From Hylemonella gracilis (lineage in GTDB: Bacteria > Pseudomonadota > Gammaproteobacteria > Burkholderiales > Burkholderiaceae_C), in assembly GCA_945862005.1 (NCBI GenBank), contig CAMAWQ010000007.1:1-36091 (forward strand): DNA of 36,091 nucleotides, given 5' to 3'. Made by a program: the position numbers and the translations under genes. Positions 20,464 to 28,636 of the stretch are shown here, piece after piece (the first letter of the stretch is position 1; every line of letters begins with the position of its first letter). The notes below the pieces were generated by a model. That model made no database searches. It was given only the letters and a program-made list of their open reading frames with translations, and was not told the origin of the DNA.

Positions 20464-21558
20464 ATGCCTCCTGATTCGCAAGCTGCTCCTTCTCCAGCAC
20501 CCTCACACGTGTTGGTTCCATTTGCAGTGTGTGAGGATCCCGCCAGCCGCCAAGCCCTGCGCAAGCTGGATTTGCCCAACCTAGACGCTCTGCTGCAATC
20601 GTTGTTGCCCCAAGGGGTACAGAGCATTCCGCTCCAATCGCCCACACTTGCGCATGAGCGCCTATGGGCAGGCGCGCACCAACTCAACCCCTTGGCCCCC
20701 GCCTGGGCAGCTTGGCATGCACAGCGCATGGGGCTGGACCCGCTGGGGCAATGGGCTTGGGCTTGGATTACCCCTTGCTATTGGCAGGTGGCGCAAGCCC
20801 AAGTGACCCTAAGCGACCCCGATGAGCTGCAACTGAGTGCGCCAGAATTTCAAGCCCTGCTTGAAAGCATGCAACCCTATTTTGCAGAAGACGGCATAGA
20901 ACTTAAGCAAGTGGAACACCCCCCCAATTTGCCAACGCCTTTGCTCCCCCCTATGCCAACCTCTATGTCAACCTCATGGCTGGCCAAAGGCGAGGTATTT
21001 CGGTCTTACGATGTTTTTTCTTCTTATGTGTCTTTAGAGCGCGCCCTTGACCAAGACCTGACCCCGTGGATGCCCGCGCACCCCACGCTACGGCGTTTGC
21101 AAAATGAAATGCAAATGCTCATGTACACCCACCCCGTCAATGAGGCGCGCAGCCAAGCCCGAAGACCCACCGTCAATTCCTTTTGGATCAGTGGCGCTGG
21201 TGCGCTGGATGGCATCTCCACATCCAGCCCTTCCCCCTCAAGCGCTTCCATGAAATATGCACAAAACTTGTCCCGGCCCGCCTTGCAAGGCGACTTGCAA
21301 GGTGACTGGCAGGCTTGGAGCGAGGCTTGGAGCGCACTGGACGCCCAAACACTGGCACCCTTGTTGGCCAAGGTGCGCTCAGCCCAAGCTGGGGCAACAG
21401 AACCACATGCACCACACCGTCAAATCAGCCTCACGCTGTGCAGCGCCTTTAAGTCGCACACTTTTTGCAGCGGTAACGTGTCGGCTTGGTCAAGATTCAA
21501 ACGCGTATTTCAGCCCTCAGCCACTGCGCGGCGGCATGCCTTCATGGAGCAACTGTGA
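20464..21558 (+). CDS. RpfE-like conserved hypothetical protein (recJ-adjacent)
   Basis: MPPDSQAAPSPAPSHVLVPFAVCEDPASRQALRKLDLPNLDALLQSLLP..., RLQNEMQMLMYTHPVNEARSQARRPTVNSFWISGAGAL; stop overlaps the recJ GTG. Confidence 0.65.
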   Translation: MPPDSQAAPSPAPSHVLVPFAVCEDPASRQALRKLDLPNLDALLQSLLPQGVQSIPLQSPTLAHERLWAGAHQLNPLAPAWAAWHAQRMGLDPLGQWAWAWITPCYWQVAQAQVTLSDPDELQLSAPEFQALLESMQPYFAEDGIELKQVEHPPNLPTPLLPPMPTSMSTSWLAKGEVFRSYDVFSSYVSLERALDQDLTPWMPAHPTLRRLQNEMQMLMYTHPVNEARSQARRPTVNSFWISGAGALDGISTSSPSPSSASMKYAQNLSRPALQGDLQGDWQAWSEAWSALDAQTLAPLLAKVRSAQAGATEPHAPHRQISLTLCSAFKSHTFCSGNVSAWSRFKRVFQPSATARRHAFMEQL

Positions 21559-23264
21559 ACATCACCCCTCGGGACATTCCCCCACGTGCCGTTTGGGCCT
21601 TAGAGCAAGCAGGAGTGCACCCTTTGCTGGCGCGTTTGTATGCCGCACGCGGCGTGAACGACCCCGCTGAACTGGACGATGGCTTGGCCAAATTGCTGCC
21701 GCCCTCTGACATGTTGGGCACGCAAGCCGCTGCCACGTTGTTGGCTGACGCCATGGCGCGCCAAGCGCCCATTTGCATCGTGGCCGACTACGACTGCGAT
21801 GGCGCCACTGCCTGCGCCGTGGCCGTGCGCGGCCTGCACTTGCTGGGTGCCACGCGCGTGAGCTACGTGGTACCCGACCGCGTGGTGGATGGCTATGGCC
21901 TAACCCCTCCCATTGCCCAGCGGGTTCACGCCACCGGTGCCCAAGTGCTGGTGACGGTAGACAACGGTATTGCCAGCGTGGAAGGCGTGGCCACCGCCCA
22001 AGCTTTGGGCCTGCAGGTGCTGGTGACCGACCACCACCTGCCCGGCCCCGAATTGCCCGCGGCGGAAGTCATCGTCAACCCCAACCAACCGGGCTGCACT
22101 TTTGCTAGCAAAGCCATGGCAGGTGTGGGGGTGATGTTTTATGTGCTGCTGGCCTTACGCGCCGAGTTACGCGCACGTGGCGCCTTTACCGCGGAGCAAC
22201 AACCCAAACTCGACACCCTGTTGCCCTTGGTGGCACTAGGCACCGTAGCCGATGTGGTCAAGCTTGATGCCAACAACCGTCGTTTGGTGGCGCAAGGCCT
22301 CAAGCGGATTCGCGCGGGCGCGCTTCCGGCGGGCTTGGCCAGCCTGTTTGCGGTGGCGGGCCGCAAAGCTGCTCTAGCCACCACCTTTGATTTTGGATTT
22401 GCCGTAGGCCCGCGCTTGAATGCTGCGGGCCGTTTGTCTGACATGACCCTAGGCATTGAGTGCCTGCTTACAGACGACCCCGCCCGTGCCGACGAACTGG
22501 CACGCCAGCTGGACGCCATCAACCGCGAACGCCGCGAAATTGAAGGCGATATGCGCGAGCAGGCTTACCAATTGGCCGAAGAACTTTTGGACCCGCATGA
22601 AGAACCCCCGCCTGCCATTTGCGTGTTTGACCCCGACTTTCACGAAGGCGTAGTGGGCATTGTGGCCTCGCGCCTCAAAGACAAATTGCACCGCCCTACC
22701 TTTGTGTTTGCGGCCAGCCAAGCCCCCGGCAAAGAACATGAGCTCAAAGGCTCGGGCCGCTCGATACCGGGTTTTCATTTGCGAGACGCGCTGGACTTGG
22801 TAGCCAAACGCTACCCCGGCGTGTTGCTGCGCTTTGGTGGCCACGCCATGGCGGCAGGATGCACCGTGGCTGAAGAACATTTAGACACCTTTGAACAAGG
22901 CTTGATGGAGGTGGCCGCCGAATGGCTGGACGCCGCCACACTGACCCGCCAATTGCAAACCGATGGCCCACTGCCTCCCGAATACTGCCGCATTGACATG
23001 GTGGACGTGCTGCAGCAACCCGTATGGGGGCAAGGCTTTGCGCCGCCCACCTTCAGTGAGGAGCTGGAAGTGGTGTCACAGCGGCTGGTGGCCGAGAAAC
23101 ATATGTCCTTAAAACTCAAGCACCAAGGCCAAGCCATTGACGGTATTTGGTTTGGCCGCACCGAGCCCTTGCCACCTCGTGCCCTGTTAGCCTTTAGGCT
23201 GGAAGCGGACGAATGGCAAGGCCAGCGGCGGGTGCGGTTTTTGGTGGAGGGCGCTGCCCTCTAA
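21555..23264 (+). CDS. recJ: Single-stranded-DNA-specific exonuclease RecJ
   Basis: ICIVADYDCDGATACAVAVRGL, VTVDNGIASVEGV, VTDHHLPGPELPAAEVIVNPNQPGC, FRFGGHAMAAGCTV-type (LLRFGGHAMAAG) motifs. GTG start. Confidence 0.95.
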   Translation: MNITPRDIPPRAVWALEQAGVHPLLARLYAARGVNDPAELDDGLAKLLPPSDMLGTQAAATLLADAMARQAPICIVADYDCDGATACAVAVRGLHLLGATRVSYVVPDRVVDGYGLTPPIAQRVHATGAQVLVTVDNGIASVEGVATAQALGLQVLVTDHHLPGPELPAAEVIVNPNQPGCTFASKAMAGVGVMFYVLLALRAELRARGAFTAEQQPKLDTLLPLVALGTVADVVKLDANNRRLVAQGLKRIRAGALPAGLASLFAVAGRKAALATTFDFGFAVGPRLNAAGRLSDMTLGIECLLTDDPARADELARQLDAINRERREIEGDMREQAYQLAEELLDPHEEPPPAICVFDPDFHEGVVGIVASRLKDKLHRPTFVFAASQAPGKEHELKGSGRSIPGFHLRDALDLVAKRYPGVLLRFGGHAMAAGCTVAEEHLDTFEQGLMEVAAEWLDAATLTRQLQTDGPLPPEYCRIDMVDVLQQPVWGQGFAPPTFSEELEVVSQRLVAEKHMSLKLKHQGQAIDGIWFGRTEPLPPRALLAFRLEADEWQGQRRVRFLVEGAAL

Positions 23265-23273
23265 AATGAGTCG

Positions 23274-24128
23274 GTGAGCACGATACTTAACGCCGACCTT
23301 CACTGCCACTCTGTGGTGTCTGACGGCACGCTCACGCCCGAGGCTCTGGCCCAACGCGCCAAAGCCAATGGCGTAGAACTTTGGGCCCTAACCGACCACG
23401 ACGAAGTGGGCGGCCAGCAACGGGCCCAAGCAGCCGCCCAGGCACTGGGCATGGGTTATTTAACGGGTACCGAAATTTCCATCACCTTTGCGGGCCAAAC
23501 CGTTCACATTGTGGGCTTGGGCTTTAATGCCGAGGACGACAACATTCAAAAAGGGCTGTACCAAACCCGCGGCGGGCGTGGCCTAAGGGCTCAAGAAATG
23601 TCCGCCAGCTTGGCTGCGGCGGGCATTAAAGGGGCTTACGAGGGCGCGCTGAAGTACGCGGGCAACCCGGAGCTGATTTCCCGTACCCACTTTGCGCGCT
23701 TCTTAGTCGAAGCTGGGGTGTGCAGCGAAACCAATGAGGTGTTTCGCAAATACCTCACTGAAGGTAAGCCGGGGTTTGTGCCGCACCGCTGGGCCAGCCT
23801 GAAAGACGCCGTGCATTGGATTCGAGATGCTGGCGGCGTGGCCGTGATTGCCCACCCCGCCCGATACCCCTTTAGCGCCACCGAAGAATATGCACTGTTC
23901 AGCGAATTTAAGGCGCACGGCGGGCAAGCGGTAGAAGTGGTTACTGGCAGCCACACCGCCGCCGAATACGTCAAATACGCCGATATGGCGCTGGAGTTTG
24001 ACTTGGCAGCTTCTCGAGGCAGCGATTTTCACAGCCCAGATGAATCGCGCACCGACTTGGGCACCCTGCCCTACTTGCCCGGCAAGCTCACGCCGGTATG
24101 GGATTTGCTGACCCACCGTATTCAGTAA
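23274..24128 (+). CDS. PHP domain phosphoesterase (RNase AM/TrpH-like)
   Basis: ADLHCHSVVSDGTLTPEALAQRAKANGVELWALTDHDEVGG, VIAHPARY, GSDFHSPDE. GTG start. Confidence 0.92.
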   Translation: MSTILNADLHCHSVVSDGTLTPEALAQRAKANGVELWALTDHDEVGGQQRAQAAAQALGMGYLTGTEISITFAGQTVHIVGLGFNAEDDNIQKGLYQTRGGRGLRAQEMSASLAAAGIKGAYEGALKYAGNPELISRTHFARFLVEAGVCSETNEVFRKYLTEGKPGFVPHRWASLKDAVHWIRDAGGVAVIAHPARYPFSATEEYALFSEFKAHGGQAVEVVTGSHTAAEYVKYADMALEFDLAASRGSDFHSPDESRTDLGTLPYLPGKLTPVWDLLTHRIQ

Positions 24129-24159
24129 GTCAAGCGCTGTAAGTTTTGCGCCCCACGTT

Positions 24160-25041
24160 TTGAACCGATCTCCTTTGCTGGGCATTGCGCTGGTGTTGTG
24201 CGCTTTGGCCTGCTTTGCCACCTTGGACACCGTGACCAAATACGTCACCCTGACGGTGCCGGTGATGTTTGCATTGTGGTTTCGCTATGCGTTTCAAGCA
24301 GTGGCGACCACTGTGCTCATGTGGCCACAGCGCGGTGTGACCCTTTGGAAGACCCAACGTGTGGGCTTGCAGTGCTTGCGCGGCACCTTGCTGCTGCTCA
24401 CCAGCATGTTCACGTTTATGAGCCTCACCTTCATGCCGGTGGGCGAATTTACGGCTGTGGCCATGATCACCCCGCTGGTGGTCACCCTGCTGGCTACGCT
24501 GCTGCTTAAAGAGCGCGTGTCGGTGTGGCGCTGGCTGTTGGTGGCGGGCGGGTTTACGGGCACGCTGCTCATCATCCGGCCTGGAGGCGAGCTATGGAGC
24601 TGGTTGCTGTTGCTGCCACTGTGTCAAGTGCTGGCGTACGCGTCGTTTCAAATTCTCACCAGTCGCATGGTGCAAACCGAAGACCCCATCACCACCCACA
24701 TTTACACCGGTTGGGTAGGCACCGCCTTGGCCAGCGTGCCACTGTATTTTTATTGGCAACCGCCTGCAAGCTGGGCCGAATGGGCGGGCTTGGCGGTCAT
24801 GGGCCTCACCGGGTCTTTGGGCCACTTTTGTTTGATTCACGCCTTCAGAAAAGCGCAAGCCGCCACCCTGACCCCGATTTTTTACGCTCAAATTGGCATG
24901 GCCATGTTGGGCGGCTGGCTGATGTTTTCTCACCTGCCTGATGGCTGGGCCTTGGCGGGTATGGCCTTGATTGCAGTGTGCGGCGCCACCAGCACTTGGC
25001 TGGCCGTACTTGAAAGCCGCTTGCGCACCCACCCAAAATAG
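24160..25041 (+). CDS. DMT family (EamA) transporter
   Basis: Hydrophobic ORF 293 aa, MPVGEFTAVAMITPLVVTLLATLLLKERVSVWRWLLVAGGFTGTLLIIRPG. Confidence 0.92.
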   Translation: MNRSPLLGIALVLCALACFATLDTVTKYVTLTVPVMFALWFRYAFQAVATTVLMWPQRGVTLWKTQRVGLQCLRGTLLLLTSMFTFMSLTFMPVGEFTAVAMITPLVVTLLATLLLKERVSVWRWLLVAGGFTGTLLIIRPGGELWSWLLLLPLCQVLAYASFQILTSRMVQTEDPITTHIYTGWVGTALASVPLYFYWQPPASWAEWAGLAVMGLTGSLGHFCLIHAFRKAQAATLTPIFYAQIGMAMLGGWLMFSHLPDGWALAGMALIAVCGATSTWLAVLESRLRTHPK

Positions 25042-25048
25042 ACAGACC

Positions 25049-25672
25049 ATGGCCCAGTATTTCGAACTCCACCCCGACAACCCCCAGCCCCGGCTGCTCA
25101 AGCAGGCTGCGGCCTTACTCACACAAGGCGGCGTGCTGGCCGTCCCCACCGACTCCAGCTACGCGCTGGTCTGCCACTTAGACGACAAAACCGCCTCCGA
25201 CCGCTTGCGCAGCCTCAGGGGTGTGGACGACAAGCACCACCTGACGCTGCTGTGCCGCGACTTGAGCGAGCTGGCCACGTACGCCAAGGTCGACAACTGG
25301 CAATTTCGATTGCTTAAAGCGGCCACGCCAGGACCCTTTACCTTTATTTTGGAAGCCACCAAAGAAGTGCCCCGCCGCCTGAGTCACCCAGCGCGGAAAA
25401 CCATAGGCTTGCGCGTGCCCGAACATCGGGTATTGCTTGACCTGCTGGCCCAGCATGGCGCGCCCCTGCTGGCCACCACACTGATTCCTGCTGGCGAAAC
25501 CGAGCCTTTAAACGATGCGCAAGACATACGCGAACGCTACGAGCACCAGCTGGCGGGCGTGCTGGACGCTGGCGCCTGCACCTTAGAGCCCACCACAGTG
25601 GTGGACCTAAGTTCCGACGCACCCACCGTGTTGCGCCAAGGCGGCGGCGACCCCGCCTTGCTTGGGCTTTAA
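25049..25672 (+). CDS. Sua5/YciO/YrdC family protein (threonylcarbamoyl-AMP synthase-like)
   Basis: Start MAQYFELHPDNPQ; GGVLAVPTDSSYALVCHLDDKTASDRLRSLRGVDDKHHLTLLCRDLSELATYA, PGPFTFILEATKEVPRR. Confidence 0.9.
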   Translation: MAQYFELHPDNPQPRLLKQAAALLTQGGVLAVPTDSSYALVCHLDDKTASDRLRSLRGVDDKHHLTLLCRDLSELATYAKVDNWQFRLLKAATPGPFTFILEATKEVPRRLSHPARKTIGLRVPEHRVLLDLLAQHGAPLLATTLIPAGETEPLNDAQDIRERYEHQLAGVLDAGACTLEPTTVVDLSSDAPTVLRQGGGDPALLGL

Positions 25673-25714
25673 GCGTGCGCCCTACATTTTTGTGACCTCT
25701 GAGACAATCCGCTC

Positions 25715-26383
25715 GTGGACTTCGCCCATCTGATCCAAACCGTTTTAATTTACGCCCTACCCGTGCTGTTTGCCATTACGGTGCATGAGGCGGCTCACGG
25801 CTACGCTGCACGAGCTTTGGGCGACAACACTGCTTGGATGATGGGGCGCGTCACCCTCAACCCCATGAAGCACATTGACCTGGTGGGCACCATCCTGATG
25901 CCGCTGGTGCTGTACTTTGCCACCTCAGGTGCTTTTTTGTTTGGCTACGCCAAGCCCGTACCGGTTCGTTTTGATTTGCTGCGCCACCCCAAGCGCGACA
26001 TGGTGTGGGTGGCTTTGGCCGGGCCTGGCGCCAACCTGCTGCAGGCCTTGTTGTGGGGCATAGCCCTGTACGCCATGATGGCCATGAGCGTGAGCGAGCG
26101 CTTTTTTTTAGAAATGGGCAAGGCGGGCATGCTGACCAATGTGGTCATGTTTGCTTTTAACCTGTTTCCGCTGCCGCCGCTCGATGGCGGGCGCATTGTG
26201 GTGGGCTTGTTGCCCTGGAAGCAAGCCGCTTGGTTTGCACGCATTGAGCCTTGGGGCTTTTTTATTGTGATGGGCCTGGTAGTGGCGGGTGTGGTCAGCA
26301 CCTTGTGGATGCAGCCTGTGATGCGACTGACTTTTGATGTGCTCGATGTCATGCTCTATCCATTTGCTTATCTATTGAGATAA
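25715..26383 (+). CDS. Site-2 protease family (M50) membrane metalloprotease
   Basis: ITVHEAAHGYAARALGD (HExxH) and FNLFPLPPLDGGRIV. Confidence 0.92.
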   Translation: MDFAHLIQTVLIYALPVLFAITVHEAAHGYAARALGDNTAWMMGRVTLNPMKHIDLVGTILMPLVLYFATSGAFLFGYAKPVPVRFDLLRHPKRDMVWVALAGPGANLLQALLWGIALYAMMAMSVSERFFLEMGKAGMLTNVVMFAFNLFPLPPLDGGRIVVGLLPWKQAAWFARIEPWGFFIVMGLVVAGVVSTLWMQPVMRLTFDVLDVMLYPFAYLLR

Positions 26384-26438
26384 CCCAAAGAGATAAACCA
26401 AACCAAAAACCTCACCCTGTAAAAAAGACCCCGCGTTT

Positions 26439-27749
26439 ATGAAAGCCACCCGAGTTCTGACCGGCATCACCACCTCAGGCACCCCGCATTTAGGCAACTA
26501 CGTGGGGGCCATTCGACCCGCCATAGCCGCCAGCCGCGCGGCTGGGGTGGAAAGCTTTTACTTTTTGGCCGACTACCACGCCCTGATCAAGGTGGACGAC
26601 CCAGCGCGCATTCAGCGCTCTACGCTTGAAATTGCCGCCACCTGGATTGCCTGCGGCCTAGACCCTGAGCGCGTGACTTTTTACCGACAGTCAGACATAC
26701 CGGAAATTCCCGAGCTCACTTGGTTTTTAACTTGCGTGTGCGGCAAAGGCTTGCTCAACCGCGCCCACGCCTACAAAGCCGCGGTAGATAAAAACACCGA
26801 GGCCCAGCAAGACCCCGATGCCGATGTCACGGCGGGCTTATTTATGTACCCCGTTCTCATGGCGGCAGACATTTTGATGTTCAACGCCCACCAAGTGCCG
26901 GTGGGCCGCGATCAAATTCAGCACATCGAAATGGCGCGCGATCTGGCGTCCAGCTTCAACCACCGCTATGGCGAACACTTTGTGCTGCCCGAGGCGCTCA
27001 TTGAAGACCATGTGGCCACCCTGCCTGGGCTAGATGGGCGCAAGATGAGTAAAAGCTACGACAACACCATCCCGCTTTTTGCGCCGCCCGAACAACTGCA
27101 AAAAATTATTGCTGGCATCAAAACCGACTCGCTTGCCCCCGGCGAACCCAAGACTACAGATGGGTCTGCACTGTTTCAGATTTACCAAGCCTTTGGCTCT
27201 GTCGCCGAATGCGACGCTATGCGTCAAGCCTACGCCCAAGGCATTGCCTGGGCAGATGCCAAGCACCAGTTGTTTGAGCGTATCAACCAAGAAATTTCAC
27301 CCTTGCGAGCCCGCTACGAAGGGCTGATGGCGCACCCCGAACAGCTCGAAGCGCTGCTGCAGGCAGGGGCCGCCAAAGCCCGGAGCATGGCCACCCCCAT
27401 GATGAGCCGAGCACGCCATGCGGTGGGCCTGCGCAACCTGCTGGATCTGCGTAACTCTAAGGTTTCACACAACGCAAAAGCTCATAAAACCGCACTGCCC
27501 AGTTTCAAACAATACCGGGATGCAGACGGCAAGTTTTACTTCAAACTGGTGGATGCAGCGGGCAAACTGTTGCTGCAAAGCCAAGGCTACGCCTCACCTC
27601 AAGACGCGGGGATAGACGTTAAAAAACTGCAGGCAGATCCTAAAGAACTTGCCAACCTGATTGGCAACCTTAATCTGATTGTTGCCACCGATTCGCAGCT
27701 TGAAGAGGCGCTAAATGCCCTCCAGCAACTTAAAGACACAGCAGCTTGA
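26439..27749 (+). CDS. trpS: Tryptophan--tRNA ligase with C-terminal extension
   Basis: TSGTPHLGNYVGAIRP, PVGRDQIQHIEMARDLASSFN, GLDGRKMSKSYDNTIPLF. The extra C-terminal ~100 aa includes KFYFKLVDAAGKLLLQSQGYASPQDAG. Confidence 0.96.
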   Translation: MKATRVLTGITTSGTPHLGNYVGAIRPAIAASRAAGVESFYFLADYHALIKVDDPARIQRSTLEIAATWIACGLDPERVTFYRQSDIPEIPELTWFLTCVCGKGLLNRAHAYKAAVDKNTEAQQDPDADVTAGLFMYPVLMAADILMFNAHQVPVGRDQIQHIEMARDLASSFNHRYGEHFVLPEALIEDHVATLPGLDGRKMSKSYDNTIPLFAPPEQLQKIIAGIKTDSLAPGEPKTTDGSALFQIYQAFGSVAECDAMRQAYAQGIAWADAKHQLFERINQEISPLRARYEGLMAHPEQLEALLQAGAAKARSMATPMMSRARHAVGLRNLLDLRNSKVSHNAKAHKTALPSFKQYRDADGKFYFKLVDAAGKLLLQSQGYASPQDAGIDVKKLQADPKELANLIGNLNLIVATDSQLEEALNALQQLKDTAA

Positions 27750-27835
27750 GCAGGAGCGCTTGAAGGAGTGGCGCCTCAGGTAAAAGGGGATTGCCACAGG
27801 GGCTGCACAGTACAATCAGCCCCTTTCGGCGCTGC

Positions 27836-27925
<90 letters not shown>

Positions 27926-27962
27926 AATGGGTATGTGCCATAATCCACCCCTTTATCTCTTT

Positions 27963-28047
27963 GCCCGGGTGATGAAATTGGTAGACGTAGGGGACTCAAA
28001 ATCCCCCGCCGCAAGGCGTGTCGGTTCGAGTCCGACCCCGGGCACCA
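27963..28047 (+). tRNA. tRNA-Leu (anticodon CAA)
   Basis: GCCCGGGTGATGAAATTGGTAGACG...GGGGA-CTCAAAA-TCCCC...GGTTCGAGTCC...CCCGGGCACCA; type II tRNA with encoded CCA. Confidence 0.97.
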
Positions 28048-28102
28048 CCCTCTTGTAGTTTCCCCCTTTTTTCTATGCCGTCCTGTTTAGGCAGAATGTT
28101 GT

Positions 28103-28116
28103 TTGATTTGAGTCAA
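28103..28116. promoter_or_regulatory. FNR/CRP-family-like dyad upstream of the caspase/CHAT operon
   Basis: TTGAT-TTGA-GTCAA, one mismatch from the FNR consensus TTGAT-N4-ATCAA; embedded in GTTTGA-N6-TCAAAC. Confidence 0.25.
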
Positions 28117-28138
28117 ACCTGATGGAACAAAGGGAACC

Positions 28139-28636
28139 ATGAAGCCACATTTTCGTATCCGCGCGCTGGTTGCAGTTTTAGCACTTTCGGCGCTTTCAGC
28201 CTGCAACACCACCCCCATCAACACTTCTGAGCCCATCACGCCGCAAGCTAGAGTGAGCTTTATTGACATTTCAAAGTTCGACCGTGAATTGGCCAGCTCT
28301 GTAGATTCGCCTCTGGAGTCTGTGGATGTGGTGTTTTATGACCGCGTGGGGCCCAACAACATGCCGGAACGCTTGCAAAAATGGTTGGCCGCCGTGGAAA
28401 AGAACGGCGGCGTGGTGCGTGTGGTGCCACCCCCTAATGAAATTGCGCCGCGTGACCCTTTGGCCCTACTTGGCTTGGTAGGCAGCTTGTTTAGCGTGAT
28501 CAAGAACCTGGCGGCGATCAACACAGACCGCGTGTTTGAAACGGTTAAAGGCCGTGACGCGGCCATTGCACTGGAACGAAACGCTGCTGGCGAGTTGGTG
28601 GTGGGTAAGCTGCAATTTACTAAACGCAAGCCATGA
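28139..28636 (+). CDS. Orphan lipoprotein, first gene of caspase/CHAT operon
   Basis: MKPHFRIRALVAVLALSALSACNTTP, lipobox LSAC; SD-like AAGGGA upstream; stop overlaps next start (ATGA). Confidence 0.85.
   Translation: MKPHFRIRALVAVLALSALSACNTTPINTSEPITPQARVSFIDISKFDRELASSVDSPLESVDVVFYDRVGPNNMPERLQKWLAAVEKNGGVVRVVPPPNEIAPRDPLALLGLVGSLFSVIKNLAAINTDRVFETVKGRDAAIALERNAAGELVVGKLQFTKRKP

Noticed and set aside
21285-21345. Short tandem repeats (TTGCAAGGCGACTTGCAAGGTGAC; GGCTTGGAGCGAGGCTTGGAGCG) in the RpfE-like gene
   Set aside because: Only two imperfect copies each, in frame (LQGDLQGD, AWSEAWSA); ordinary local duplication.
27798-27824. AGGGGCTG...CAGCCCCT inverted repeat between trpS and tRNA-Ser
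   Set aside because: 8-bp stem but 11-nt loop and only a weak T-tract; the loop contains TACAAT which could instead be the tRNA -10 box. Too ambiguous to annotate.
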